Positions 42,947-52,969 are shown, counted from the first letter of the stretch. The stretch is DNA of 56,521 bases from Paraburkholderia tuberum STM678 (GCF_902833905.1 NZ_CADFGP010000048.1:1-56521); one strand, 5' to 3'. Translations and numbers: made by a program. Notes: generated from the sequence alone by a model not told the origin.

Positions 42947-44212
42947 ATGACGAACGGAACCGGCTCGGGCAGGCTCGACGACACGAACCAGCACACTGCG
43001 CCCACGCTCGCGCGCAACGTCGTCCATTTCGTGCGCGTGCTGCGCGGCGCCGGCTTGCCGATGTCGCCCGCACAGGCAGTCGACGCACTCGCCGCGTTGC
43101 AGTGGATCGACCTCGGCCGCCGCGACGACGTGCACGCCGCGCTTGCCGCGCTGCTCGTCACCGCGCCTGATGAACGCGAACTCTTCAATGCCGCGTTCGA
43201 TCTGTTCTGGCGCGACCCCGATTGGGAAGGCAAGCTGCGCGCGCTGCTGCTGCCGAAAGTGCGCGACGGGCTGCCACCGCCTAAGCGCAACAACCGTCTC
43301 GCCGACGCGCTCGCGGTGCGCATGCCACCGTCGCCGCATCTGAATGCGCCGCAGGAAACCGAGCAGCACGAGTTGCATGCGCAGTTGACGTTCAGCGCAG
43401 AAGAGCGGCTGCGTCATCGCGATTTCGACACGCTGAACGCCGACGAATGGCGCACGCTGCGGCATCTGATTCGCGGCCAGCGGCTGCCGCTCGCAACCGA
43501 ATCGACGCGGCGCCTGAAGGCGGCATCGCACGGCACGCATGCGGACTTGCGCGCGAGCGCGCGGCATGCGGTGCGCGCCGGTGGCGACTGGACCGTGTGG
43601 AAGTATCGCGCGAGGGTCGAGCGCAAGCCGCCGCTCGTGCTGCTGCTCGACATTTCCGGCTCGATGAGCAACTACTCGCGCGCGGTGCTCTACTTTTGCC
43701 ACGCGTTGTTGCAGTCGCGCGAACGTCTGCAGGTGTTTCTGTTCGGCACGCGGCTCACGAACGCGACGCGCGCATTGCGCGAACGCGATCCGGACGTCGC
43801 GATCGCGACGCTCAGCGATCAGGTGGTCGACTGGTCGGGCGGCACGCGCATCGGCGCGGCGCTCGCCGAGTTCAACCGACGCTGGGCGCGCCGCGTGCTC
43901 ACAGGTCGTGCGACGGTGCTGCTCGTCACCGACGGTCTCGATCACGAAGCAATCGACGTGCTCGATACCGAAATGGCGCGCCTCGCACGCTTCGCGCATC
44001 GCATCGTGTGGCTCAATCCGCTGCTGCGGTTCAGCGGCTTTACTCCGAAGGCGCGCGGCGTGCAGGCGATCCTGCCGTATGTCGACGCGCATCGTCCGGT
44101 TCATAATCTAGACAGTCTCGCAGCGTTCGGCCACGATCTCGCGCAACTGACACGCGCGCCTCGCCACGCCGTCGTCGCGACGACATTCGCAGGAGCAACG
44201 TCATGGAATTGA
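42947..44212 (+). CDS. coxE: VWA-domain protein CoxE
   Basis: 421 aa from ATG 42947. The C-terminal von Willebrand A domain carries the MIDAS motif LLLDISGSMSNYS (D-x-S-x-S), downstream T in SGGTRIGAAL, and VTDGLDHE. The N-terminal half (FVRVLRGAGLPMSPAQAVDALAAL) is the usual CoxE/YehP-like helical region. Partner of the MoxR ATPase in post-translational activation of the Mo enzyme. Overlaps coxG by ten bases. Confidence 0.92.
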   Translation: MTNGTGSGRLDDTNQHTAPTLARNVVHFVRVLRGAGLPMSPAQAVDALAALQWIDLGRRDDVHAALAALLVTAPDERELFNAAFDLFWRDPDWEGKLRALLLPKVRDGLPPPKRNNRLADALAVRMPPSPHLNAPQETEQHELHAQLTFSAEERLRHRDFDTLNADEWRTLRHLIRGQRLPLATESTRRLKAASHGTHADLRASARHAVRAGGDWTVWKYRARVERKPPLVLLLDISGSMSNYSRAVLYFCHALLQSRERLQVFLFGTRLTNATRALRERDPDVAIATLSDQVVDWSGGTRIGAALAEFNRRWARRVLTGRATVLLVTDGLDHEAIDVLDTEMARLARFAHRIVWLNPLLRFSGFTPKARGVQAILPYVDAHRPVHNLDSLAAFGHDLAQLTRAPRHAVVATTFAGATSWN

Positions 44213-44817
44213 GCGAAATTCATACGCTGCCGGTCGCGCAGCAGCAAACCTGGGACGCGTTGAACGACACCGAGATTCTGCGCGCTTGCATCCCCGGCTG
44301 CGAAAGCATCGACCCGGACGGCGAAAACGCGTACCTGGTCACGCTGAGCGCGGCGGTCGGCCCGGTCAAGGCGCGCTTCAAGGGGCGCATGCAACTGACC
44401 GATATCGACGCGCCGAACACCTACACCATTGTGTTCGAAGGCCAGGGCGGCGCCGCGGGTTTTGCCAAGGGCAACACGCATGTCACGCTCGAAGCCGACG
44501 GCGATGCCGCGACGAAGCTCTCCTACACCGCCAATGCGCAGGTCGGCGGCAAGCTCGCGCAGATCGGCTCGCGGCTCGTCGACGGTGCGGCGCGCAAGAT
44601 TGCGGGGGAGTTTTTCAAGCGCCTCGGCGCCCAGCTCTCGGGAGACAATAGCGCTCATGAAACAGCGGAAGGCGACGCCCCGGTGCATACCGAAACCGAA
44701 GCCGAAGCCGCATCCGCCTCCGAGCAAACGGAATCGAACGAGGCCGCGGACGGCGAGTCCGGCGGCGAAGCAAAGAAAGGGAAGAAATCATGGACAGCGT
44801 GGATCTCGAAGTTCTGA
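44203..44817 (+). CDS. coxG: CoxG, SRPBCC-fold membrane-recruitment subunit
   Basis: 204 aa. CoxG/SRPBCC domain (MELSEIHTLPV, QQTWDALNDTEILRACIPGCESI, LSAAVGPVKARFKGRM, LSYTANAQVGGKLAQIGSRL, FKRLGAQL), then a long acidic Glu/Ala-rich linker and a basic C-terminal end (KKGKKSWTAWISKF) that could be an amphipathic membrane anchor. Family members tether the Mo hydroxylase to the membrane or deliver quinone. Overlaps both neighbours (10 and 28 bases), so translation is coupled. Confidence 0.92.
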   Translation: MELSEIHTLPVAQQQTWDALNDTEILRACIPGCESIDPDGENAYLVTLSAAVGPVKARFKGRMQLTDIDAPNTYTIVFEGQGGAAGFAKGNTHVTLEADGDAATKLSYTANAQVGGKLAQIGSRLVDGAARKIAGEFFKRLGAQLSGDNSAHETAEGDAPVHTETEAEAASASEQTESNEAADGESGGEAKKGKKSWTAWISKF

Positions 44818-45812
44818 AAACCTGCGCCCGCTGGCTGGCGGACGGACATCGCGCGCTCCTCGTGACGGTCGTGAAGACGTGGGGCTCGTCGCCGCGTCCC
44901 GAGGGCGCGATGCTCGCGGTGCGCGACGACGGCCTCGTGGTGGGCTCGGTGTCGGGCGGCTGCATCGAAGACGACCTGATCGATCGCGTGCGGCAACGGG
45001 GCATCGAGCAGACACATCCGGAGGCGGTGAAGTACGGCATCACGGCCGAGGAAGCGCATCGCTTCGGCCTGCCGTGCGGCGGCACGATCCAGCTCGTGCT
45101 CGAACCGTTGACGCGGCAAAGCGGCATCGCCGAGCTGTGTCACGCGGTCGAAAATGGCCGGCTCGTCGCGCGCGAACTCGACATGACGACGGGCGCGGTG
45201 CGGCTCGACGACGCACAGGCGACCGACGGCGTGCATTTCGACGGTGAGCGTCTGTTGACGATCCACGGCCCGCGCTACCGGATGCTAGTGATCGGCGCCG
45301 GGCAGTTGTCTCGCTACCTGTGTCATATCGCGGTGGGGCTCGATTATCAGGTGACGGTCTGCGATCCGCGCGAGGAATACACCGAGGAATGGGACGTGCC
45401 GGGCACGAAGATCGTACGCACGATGCCGGACGATACCGTGATCGACATGAAGCTCGACGAGCGCTGCGCGGTAATCGCGCTCACGCACGATCCGAAGCTC
45501 GACGATCTCGCGCTGATGGAAGCATTGAAGACGCCGGCGTTTTATGTCGGCGCGCTCGGCTCGCGCAGGAACAATCACGCGCGACGCGAGCGCCTGAAGG
45601 AGTTCGATCTGAACGAAGCCGAACTGGCCCGCTTGCATGGACCTGTCGGCATTTATATCGGCAGCAGGACGCCGCCCGAGATCGCGGTGTCGATTCTGGC
45701 GGAGGTGACGGCGGCGAAAAATGGCGTGTCGCTGCCGACGCTATTGCAGGTCGAAGGCGCGAAGGCCGCGCGGGAGATTGCGGCGTCGGGTGGCGCCGCT
45801 TACAGCGTGTAG
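44790..45812 (+). CDS. coxF: XdhC/CoxF family maturation protein
   Basis: 340 aa. N-terminal XdhC_CoxI domain (LLVTVVKTWGSSPRPEGAML, GSVSGGCIEDDL, LPCGGTIQLVLEPL) and C-terminal Rossmann domain (YRMLVIGAGQLSRYLCHIA, TVCDPREEYTEEW, IALTHDPKLDDLALMEAL, YVGALGSRRN). Binds molybdenum cofactor, protects it and inserts the sulfurated form into the enzyme. Last gene of the cluster. Confidence 0.92.
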   Translation: MDSVDLEVLKTCARWLADGHRALLVTVVKTWGSSPRPEGAMLAVRDDGLVVGSVSGGCIEDDLIDRVRQRGIEQTHPEAVKYGITAEEAHRFGLPCGGTIQLVLEPLTRQSGIAELCHAVENGRLVARELDMTTGAVRLDDAQATDGVHFDGERLLTIHGPRYRMLVIGAGQLSRYLCHIAVGLDYQVTVCDPREEYTEEWDVPGTKIVRTMPDDTVIDMKLDERCAVIALTHDPKLDDLALMEALKTPAFYVGALGSRRNNHARRERLKEFDLNEAELARLHGPVGIYIGSRTPPEIAVSILAEVTAAKNGVSLPTLLQVEGAKAAREIAASGGAAYSV

Positions 45813-45821
45813 CCCGCCGTC

Positions 45822-47720
45822 ATGCGACTCTGCCTCGTGGTCCTTGCCTCCGCCGGCTGGCTGGCCGGCGTTCACGCCGCGAGCGCGAGCGCGCCGCTCA
45901 ACCTGGACGATCCCTACACCAACGAAGGCGAGACGCAGACCTTCACCGTCAACGCTGACGGCTCGTATGCGAAGCTCGATTCGATGACGCTGCGCGTGAA
46001 CAACGAAGCCGGCGTCGAGCGGGTCGCTCAGCAATACGTCTGGTTCAACCGCAACATGGCCGACGTGCAGATCCTCGAGGCCTACACGGTCACCGCCGAC
46101 GGCAAGCGTCACGACGTTGCGCCCGAGCAGATCCGCGACGTGCAGGAAGTCCGCTCGTTCGACGCGCCGATGTTCCAGGACATCCAGGAAAAGGTGATCG
46201 TGTTCCCCGCGGTCGAACCCGGCGCGCGCGTGCATCTGACGTACCGCAAGACGCAGCGTCAGCCGATAGTGCCGGGCGAATTCAGCGACTTCACGCCACC
46301 CGATCTCGCGCCGACCCGCAACTTCCGCCTGATCTACGACCTGCCCGCCGACAAGCCGCTGTATGCGGACGCGCGCGGCTTCAGCGCAGTGACACCGGTC
46401 ACGCGCGACGGCCGCACGCGTTACGAATTCCGCTATGACAAGGCACACTTCGACCGGCTCGAACGCGGCTCGGTCGCGTACGTGTCGTACGGTGATCGGC
46501 TGATGGTGTCGACCTTCCCAAGCTATGCCGCGTTCGCCGCCTCCTATCGCAGTTCCGCGGCCGACCCGGGCGCGCACGACGTCGCGATCACCCAGCTCGC
46601 GCAGCAGCTGACCGCGCACGATCACACCCCACACGACAAAGCCAAAACGCTGTACGACTGGGTTCGCCGCAATATCCGCTATGTCGCGATCTACGTCGGA
46701 CGTGGCGCCGTCGTGCCGCACAGCGCGAGCGCGATTCTCGCGAACCGCTATGGCGACTGCAAGGACCACGTCGCGCTCTACGGCGCGCTGCTCGACGCGC
46801 TCGGCGTGCGCAACGAGCCGGCGTTGATCAGCAGCGGCACGATCTACACGCTGCCGAGCGTCCCGGGCTACGGCGTCATCAATCATGCGATCACGTGGCT
46901 GCCCGATTTGCAGATGTACGCGGATTCGACCGCGTCGAACGTCGAATTCGGTTTTCTGCCTTCGTCCGACATGGACCGTCCTACCGTGCTGATCGGCGAC
47001 GGCGTGCTCGCGCAAACGCCGGCCACCGCGCAGATGTCGCGCAGCACCGATCTCGCGATCAAGATCGAACCGGATGGCTCGGCGAGCTTCACGTATCGGC
47101 TGCAGGATGCCGGGCCGTATGCCGAGCAGGCCCGCGCGCGGCTGCGCACGCAAACGCCCGCGCAACGCGAGGAATCGATTCAGGCCGAGTTACGCAACGC
47201 GAATCTGCGCGGCACCGCGACGCTGACGACGAGCGACCTCAGCGCGGCCGACGGCCCGCTCACGCTGACGATGAAAGGCACGCTCGAGAGTCTCGTGGTG
47301 ACCGGCATGACGGCCTCGATTCCGGCCTTGACGAGCCTCGGCGGCGGCGTCGAAGCCGACACGCGCTACTGGCTCGGCGAACGCAAGCGCACGCAGCCGT
47401 TCGTGTGCCACAACCTCGCGATCCACGAACGCGCGCGCATCGAACTGCCGGCCAATTTCCGCGTGCTCGACATGCCGGAGGCGCAACGCACGCAGGACCG
47501 CTTCGTCGATTTCACGTCGCAGTACGCGTTCGACCCGCGCAGCAACGTGGTTACGATGACGCGCGACGGCGCCACCCATTTCGACGGCGACGTCTGCACG
47601 CCCGACGATTTCACGCGCATGCGTCCCGCGATCGAAGCGATTGGGCGGGACGTGCGCGCGGAGGTAATCGTCAGATCGACGTTGGTGGAGTCGTCGAATG
47701 TGGCGTCGCAGGCGCCTTGA
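45822..47720 (+). CDS. DUF3857/transglutaminase-like exported protein
   Basis: 632 aa with signal peptide MRLCLVVLASAGWLAGVHA. N-terminal DUF3857 beta-sandwich (about 35-200), central transglutaminase-like domain with the full triad C313 (RYGDCKDH), H355 (VINHAITW) and D368 (YADSTAS), and a C-terminal DUF2569/3858-like beta region. Periplasmic cysteine peptidase or amidase of unknown substrate. Starts nine bases after coxF, so probably co-transcribed, though it has no known role in Mo-enzyme maturation. Confidence 0.85.
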   Translation: MRLCLVVLASAGWLAGVHAASASAPLNLDDPYTNEGETQTFTVNADGSYAKLDSMTLRVNNEAGVERVAQQYVWFNRNMADVQILEAYTVTADGKRHDVAPEQIRDVQEVRSFDAPMFQDIQEKVIVFPAVEPGARVHLTYRKTQRQPIVPGEFSDFTPPDLAPTRNFRLIYDLPADKPLYADARGFSAVTPVTRDGRTRYEFRYDKAHFDRLERGSVAYVSYGDRLMVSTFPSYAAFAASYRSSAADPGAHDVAITQLAQQLTAHDHTPHDKAKTLYDWVRRNIRYVAIYVGRGAVVPHSASAILANRYGDCKDHVALYGALLDALGVRNEPALISSGTIYTLPSVPGYGVINHAITWLPDLQMYADSTASNVEFGFLPSSDMDRPTVLIGDGVLAQTPATAQMSRSTDLAIKIEPDGSASFTYRLQDAGPYAEQARARLRTQTPAQREESIQAELRNANLRGTATLTTSDLSAADGPLTLTMKGTLESLVVTGMTASIPALTSLGGGVEADTRYWLGERKRTQPFVCHNLAIHERARIELPANFRVLDMPEAQRTQDRFVDFTSQYAFDPRSNVVTMTRDGATHFDGDVCTPDDFTRMRPAIEAIGRDVRAEVIVRSTLVESSNVASQAP

Positions 47721-47731
47721 CCGTCAACACG

Positions 47732-48769
47732 TCAAACCGGCCACAACGGCCCTTCCTGCATCGCGCCGATCTGCTCGCGCATCTCGAGGATGCGATCTTC
47801 CCAGTAGCGCTGCGTGTTGAACCACGGAAACGCGGCCGGAAACGCCGGATCGTTCCAGCGGCGCGCGAGCCATGCCTGATAGTGAATCAGCCGCAACGTG
47901 CGCAGCGCTTCGATCAGATACAGCTCGCGCGGATCGAATTCGCAGAAATCCTCGTAACCGGCGAGCAGATCGGCCAGCGCGCGCGACGCCTCCGCACGCT
48001 CGCCCGGCAACAGCAGCCACAGATCCTGAATCGCGGGCCCCATGCGGCTGTCGTCGAAATCGACGAAATGCGGGCCCGCGTCGGTCCACAGCACGTTGCT
48101 CGGATGACAGTCGCCGTGCAGACGCAGCCTGCGAATCTCGCCAGCCCGCTCGAACGCACGCTCGACGCCTTCGAGCGCGAGATTCACGACGGTTTCCCAC
48201 GCGGTGCGCAGATCGTCGGGCACGAAACGGTGCGCGAGCAGGAAGTCGCGCGGCTCGTAGCCGAACGTGTCGATGTTTAGCGTGGGACGTTCTACGTAGT
48301 CCTGGGTCTGCCCGATCGCATGAATGCGTCCGATGAAACGCCCCAGCCATTCCAGCGTGTCGCGCCGGTCGAGATCCGGCGCGCGACCGCCGCGTCGCTC
48401 GAAGACCGAGAAGCGGAAGCCGTCGAAGCTGTGCAGCGTGCGGCCATCGAGCACGCGCGCGGGCACGGCCGGGATCTCGCGCGCGGCGAGTTCGGCGACG
48501 AACGCGTGCTCTTCGAGAATCCCCGCGTCGCTCCAGCGCTCGGGACGATAGAACTTCGCGACCACGGGCGGACCGTCTTCGACGCCGACCTGATACACGC
48601 GATTTTCGTAGCTGTTGAGCGGCAGCAGACGGCCGTCGGTACGCACGCCGGTCGTTGCGAGCACGCCGTCGATCGCGTCGAGCACGGTTTCCGGCGTGAG
48701 CCGCGCGAATGGCACGGCGCCATCGGCGCCGGCCTCGGGATAGGAATTGTCGGGAATGGTGTCGTTCAT
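47732..48769 (-). CDS. srkA: Stress response kinase A (YihE/RdoA family)
   Basis: 345 aa from ATG 48769; ATG 48778 is three codons earlier. Ser/Thr kinase of the APH fold: SYENRVYQVGVEDGPPVVAKFYRPERW with the ATP-binding Lys, RLHGDCHPSNVLW catalytic loop (H-x-D-x-x-x-x-N), and HFVDFDDSRMGP (metal Asp). LENRVYQ/AKFYRP and FDRDEL-like C-terminal sequences are hallmarks of SrkA, which counters envelope stress-linked death in E. coli. Convergent with the DUF3857 gene. Confidence 0.93.
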   Translation of the reverse strand: MNDTIPDNSYPEAGADGAVPFARLTPETVLDAIDGVLATTGVRTDGRLLPLNSYENRVYQVGVEDGPPVVAKFYRPERWSDAGILEEHAFVAELAAREIPAVPARVLDGRTLHSFDGFRFSVFERRGGRAPDLDRRDTLEWLGRFIGRIHAIGQTQDYVERPTLNIDTFGYEPRDFLLAHRFVPDDLRTAWETVVNLALEGVERAFERAGEIRRLRLHGDCHPSNVLWTDAGPHFVDFDDSRMGPAIQDLWLLLPGERAEASRALADLLAGYEDFCEFDPRELYLIEALRTLRLIHYQAWLARRWNDPAFPAAFPWFNTQRYWEDRILEMREQIGAMQEGPLWPV

Positions 48770-48987
48770 GCCCCGCATTGTGCGCCGCGCCGCGGGTAAA
48801 GACGAGGGCGACGACTCACAATGCGTGGGTGGCATCGCTAGAAATACGGGCTGATTTGGGACGCGCCGTGAATCGACGCGCGCATCGGCCCACGGCGATG
48901 CTGGCGAGCCGATCTGACCTTACAGCATCACTACAGCCCGCACCTGCGGGTCACACAACGGCAATGAGCAACCGGTAAGCCTCTCGT

Positions 48988-49200
48988 TCAATGCGTCTGC
49001 GCGCCGGCCGGACGTATCAGGTCGCCGGTATCGATCAGATCTTCCAGGAAAAAGGGTTCGGTATTGAGTTGCTGCGAGGCGCCGGGCTCGCCGGCGTACC
49101 ACGCCACCATCGCCATGTCGCCAAGAATGCGCATGACGATTCCGCGCGCGCCTTGCGGCACGGCGATATGTACCGATCGGACAATGGAACCGACTTCCAT
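48988..49200 (-). CDS. Small uncharacterised protein (70 aa)
   Basis: 70 aa. GGGGA lies seven bases before ATG 49200. Beta-rich N-terminus (MEVGSIVRSVHIAVPQGARGIVMRIL), then AWYAGEPGASQQLNTEPFFLEDLIDTGDLIRP, which reads like a small SH3/KOW-like barrel: 'G..V....G..G.V..I.GD.A.V.W'. No family recognised. Codon usage and ribosome binding site support a real gene. Confidence 0.6.
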   Translation of the reverse strand: MEVGSIVRSVHIAVPQGARGIVMRILGDMAMVAWYAGEPGASQQLNTEPFFLEDLIDTGDLIRPAGAQTH

Positions 49201-49618
49201 GATAATTCCCCGCTTCCCTTAGCCGGCTTTATGATTTCACGCCGGTCGAGGTGATGATAAAAACGCCGCTTCGCATTTGACGTTGCGTGCGCACTTAATC
49301 TGTCGCGCGCATGGCGCGTAAGAGGTTCGAGTCATTGTTCCCGCTTTGCGGGGCTTTGGGAAGGCGAATAGAAGGCTTTCACCCGTCGTTTCGCCCTATT
49401 CCCATTACGCTGCGCACGGCCGATTATCTCGGCGTCAGACGTCGTAATGCAGACCATCATAAACCCTGCGGGGGGAGACATCAAAAACGTGCACGGCCGG
49501 AACGATCTGCCAGATGCGGGCGCCGCGCGGCTTCGCACCTGCCTTCGCGCCGAGGTGCGCGCCTCGTTTCCGATCCGCGCGGCGCGCTCGCCGCTCATTT
49601 CATCCGTCTGCGCTAGTC
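49201..49618. other. Intergenic region, no gene seen
   Basis: About 420 bases between the small protein gene and the RND pseudogene. It presumably contains the old promoter of the efflux operon. Short frames have no recognisable content. Confidence 0.4.
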
Positions 49619-51009
49619 ATGTGGATCGTTCGTCTCGCGCTACGGCGCCCCTATACGTTCGTCGTGCTGGCGCTGCTGTTGCTGATCGTCGGACCGTTGA
49701 CCATTCTGCGCACGCCCACCGACATCTTTCCGAACATCGATATTCCGGTGCTCTCGGTCATCGGGTCGTATAACGGCCTGCCCGCCGACGAAATGGAGCG
49801 GCGCATCGCGCTGAACTACGAGCGCGGCTTGTCGGTGGCGGTCAACGATATCGAACACACGGAATGTCCACGCTCGATATCGTCGACCGCATCAAGACGA
49901 TGATGCCGACGCTGCGCAATCTGGTGCCGCCGTCGCTGAATATCGACCCCGTCGCCGACCAATCGCTGTTCGTGCGTGCATCCGTGCAGGGCGTATTGCG
50001 TGAAGCGCTGATCGCCGCGTGCCTGACGGGCCTGATGATTCTGCTGTTCCTCGGCAACTGGCGCACGACGCTGATCATCGATGATCATCGCGTTGTCCTC
50101 TCTCGGTCAGACGATCAACATCATGACGCTCGGCGGCCTCGCGCTCGCGGTCGGGATTCTCGTCGACGATGCGACCGTCGCGATCGAAAACATCAGCCAT
50201 CAGCTCGAACAGGGCAAGACGCTAGAACAGGCGATTCTCGACGGCGCGCATCAGATCGCGATTCCGACGCTGGTGTCGACGCTGTCGATCTGTATCGTGT
50301 TCGTGCCGATGTTTCTGCTCACCGGTGTCGCGCACTATCTGTTCATTCCGCTTGCCGAAGCGGTGGTGTTCGCGATGCTCGCGTCGTACTTCTTCTCGCG
50401 TACGCTCGTGCCGACGCTCGCGAAGTATCTGCTGCGCTATCACCACAAGCCCGCGGATTTACATCACGCACCGGTGCAAACGCGCAATCCGTTGATGCGC
50501 ATGCACTACGCGTTCGAGCGCGGTTTCTCGCGTTTGCGCGAGCGCTACCGCGTATTTCTCGAAGCGCGAGTCGCGCGACCGGGACTGTTCGTCACGCTGT
50601 TTCTCGCGTGCTGTTGCGCGTCGCTGCTGTTGCTGCCGTTTATCGGCCGCGACTTTTTCCCCGCCGTCGATGCCGGCACGATCGCGCTGCACATGCGCGC
50701 GAAAACCGGCATGCGCGTCGAGGAAACCGCGGTGCTGACCGATCGTGTCGATGCGCGCATCCGTCAGCTGATTCCGGCCGGCGAACTGCATTCGATCATC
50801 GACAACATCGGTCTGCCGGTGTCGGGCGTCAACCCTTTCGTACAGCAACACGGGCACGATCGGCACATCCGACTCGGACATCCTGATCGCGCTGAACCCT
50901 GATCATCATCCGAGTGCCGGGCGACGACGCGCTCGTGCATCCGTCGACGGCGACTTCGGGGGCGACGCGGGCGCCGGCGCCGGGCAGTGAAGCCGGGGCG
51001 CACGGCTAG
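49619..51009 (+). pseudogene. RND efflux permease, multiply deleted and frameshifted
   Basis: Begins like a normal HAE1/MdtB-type RND permease (MWIVRLALRRPYTFVVLALLLL, RTPTDIFPNIDIPVLSVIG). Near 49862 about 200 residues are missing and the frame changes (STLDIVDRIKTMMP, VLREALIAACLTGLMILLFLG). Near 50080 about ten codons (the AISIPLSILAS-type segment) are lost between two copies of GATCATCG. The middle (LGQTINIMTLGGLALAVGILVDDATVAIENI onward) is long and clean. One extra C at 50833-50835 shifts frame again (SNTGTIGTSDSDILIALNPDHH). After about 50905 it jumps to an unrelated C-terminus ending at 51009. Cannot make a functional pump. Confidence 0.9.
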
Positions 51010-51158
51010 CGCCGGGAGACAGGCGCGCGACGTGCTGCGGATGGAGCGCTGCGGGTCACCATTGGCACGCCACGTTGCCCGCGACGCCGGCTTGAAACGC
51101 GTTTTCAGCGTATCCTTAACACTTTTGCGCGTTTCCGTGTGACCCAAGGAGTTTTGTT

Positions 51159-52436
51159 GTGACCCTGCCGCCGCCATCCCAGCGGACCGCATCTGCCGTT
51201 CCCTCCCGCGGCGCAGCTTCAGCTGCTTGCGCAAGCACCACCACCGTGTCGGACATCCCTTATCTCGAACGCGGCTCGCGCGCGTACTGGCGTGCCAGCC
51301 TCGCGCTGCTGTTCGCCGGCTACGCGACGTTCTCACTGCTCTACTGCGTGCAGCCGCTGCTGCCGTCGTTCTCCGAAGCGTTCAACGTGACGCCGGCGCA
51401 AAGCAGTCTGTCGTTGTCACTATCCACTGCCGCGCTCGCGCTCGCGATTTTCGTCGCCGGTTTCGTCTCCGAGGGTTGGAGCCGGCACAAGCTGATGACG
51501 CTGTCGCTGACGGTGTCGTCGGTGCTGACGATTGGCGTATCGGTCGCGCCGCACTGGCACCAGCTGCTCGTGCTGCGTACGCTCGAAGGGCTCGCGCTCG
51601 GCGGCGTGCCGGCCGTCGCGATGGCTTATCTCGCCGAGGAAGTGCATCCCGACGGCCTCGGCCTCGCGATGGGCCTGTACGTCGGCGGCACGGCGATCGG
51701 CGGCATGGCCGGGCGGGTCATCACCGGCGTGGTCGCGGATCTGTTTTCGTGGCGCATCGCGATCGGCACGATCGGCGTGCTCGGCCTGCTGTCGATGCTC
51801 GCGTTCCGCGCGCTGTTGCCACCGTCGCGCCATTTCGTGCCGCGCCGGGGGCTCGGCTTCGCGCATCACCGCACGCTGCTGTTGCGCCAGTTCACGCGAC
51901 CGGGTCTGCCGCTGCTGTTCCTGCTCGGCTTCGTGCTGATGGGCAGCTTCGTCACGCTGTACAACTACATCGGCTACCGGCTGCTCGCGCCGCCGTATCG
52001 GTTGAATCAGACGGAGATCGGCGCGATTTTCATCGTCTATCTGGTTGGCGTGGTCGCGTCGCCATGGTCCGGGCGCATGGCCGACTCGTTCGGCCGCGCG
52101 CGCGTGCTGATCGGGAGCCTGCTGCTGATGGTGCTCGGCCTCGCGCTGACGATGCTGCATCCGCTCGCGGCGATCGCGACCGGTATCGCCTGCGTGACGT
52201 TCGGGTTCTTTGCCGGGCATTCGGTCGCGAGCGGCTGGGTCGGGCGTCTGGCGAAAGACGCGAAAGGCCAGGCCGCTGCGCTGTATCTGCTCGCGTACTA
52301 CATCGGCTCGAGCCTGGTCGGTTCGTATGGCGGCCATGTGTGGGCCGGTCATGGCTGGAACGGCGTCGTCGGGCTAGTCGGTGCGCTGCTCGTGATCGGC
52401 TTGATCGCGGCGAGCCGCCTGCGCGGGCGCGAATAG
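51159..52436 (+). CDS. MFS transporter (YnfM-type)
   Basis: 425 aa started at GTG 51159 with AAGGAG nine bases upstream. Soluble N-terminal tail of 40 residues, then twelve membrane segments. YATFSLLYCVQPLLPSFSEAFNVTPAQSSLSLSLSTAALA, GWSRHKLMTLSL and AEEVHPDGLGLAMGLYVGGTAIGGMAGRV are typical of YnfM-like carriers related to arabinose-efflux proteins. Substrate unknown. Confidence 0.9.
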   Translation: MTLPPPSQRTASAVPSRGAASAACASTTTVSDIPYLERGSRAYWRASLALLFAGYATFSLLYCVQPLLPSFSEAFNVTPAQSSLSLSLSTAALALAIFVAGFVSEGWSRHKLMTLSLTVSSVLTIGVSVAPHWHQLLVLRTLEGLALGGVPAVAMAYLAEEVHPDGLGLAMGLYVGGTAIGGMAGRVITGVVADLFSWRIAIGTIGVLGLLSMLAFRALLPPSRHFVPRRGLGFAHHRTLLLRQFTRPGLPLLFLLGFVLMGSFVTLYNYIGYRLLAPPYRLNQTEIGAIFIVYLVGVVASPWSGRMADSFGRARVLIGSLLLMVLGLALTMLHPLAAIATGIACVTFGFFAGHSVASGWVGRLAKDAKGQAAALYLLAYYIGSSLVGSYGGHVWAGHGWNGVVGLVGALLVIGLIAASRLRGRE

Positions 52437-52762
52437 CCCGGCGCATCGGTCGCGTTGCGCGGTGCACGCACCGCGAGCCGGCCGCAATCAGCCAACACGC
52501 ATGGATCGGCGGCAAAACGAAAGGCTTGCGTAAGCGAACATTTGATATTTTCCGCCGCGTTTTGTTGCGCCGCGCCAATCGCCGCGGGCCGCGCCGCGCC
52601 TGGGTTCAGCAGCTTACGAATAAGCGCCGACGCGCCGGCTGGCGCCGTCGCGCCGCTCGATCGGTCTCCTATACTCGATTCGTGCAATGGCGCGGCATGA
52701 TTTCGAAGCCGCGGCCTCTGCTGGAACGACATAGCAACCATCCCGCATGGGAGGAGACGAAG
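52437..52762. other. Intergenic region, no gene seen
   Basis: About 325 GC-rich bases between the MFS gene and the 60-aa membrane protein. No terminator or conserved element stands out. Confidence 0.4.
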
Positions 52763-52945
52763 ATGACCTACTTTACGATCGGCGATTTCATCCTGGTCAT
52801 TCCGATGGCATTGGCGGGCGCGCTATTCGTCGGCGCGCTGCCCTGCAAGACCGAGTTGCGACACAACGGGCTGCGTGTGCTGGGCGCGCTGATCGGTGTG
52901 ATGTGCGCGGTGGCGCTGGTCGAGGGTCTGCCGGCGCTCGTGTAG
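52763..52945 (+). CDS. Small membrane protein (60 aa)
   Basis: 60 aa, ATG 52763 preceded by GGGAGGAGACGAAG, a strong ribosome binding site. Two hydrophobic helices (FILVIPMALAGALFVGAL and LRVLGALIGVMCAVALVEGLPAL) joined by a short loop PCKTELRHNG. No family recognised. Followed directly by a strong terminator, which supports a real transcribed gene. Confidence 0.7.
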   Translation: MTYFTIGDFILVIPMALAGALFVGALPCKTELRHNGLRVLGALIGVMCAVALVEGLPALV

Positions 52946-52969
52946 CGGCGCGGCGAAATACCTGCAGAA

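Noticed and set aside
51227..52945. 572-codon plus-strand frame overlapping the second MFS gene
   Set aside because: Out-of-frame shadow. Only its final 60 codons form a real small gene with its own ribosome binding site.
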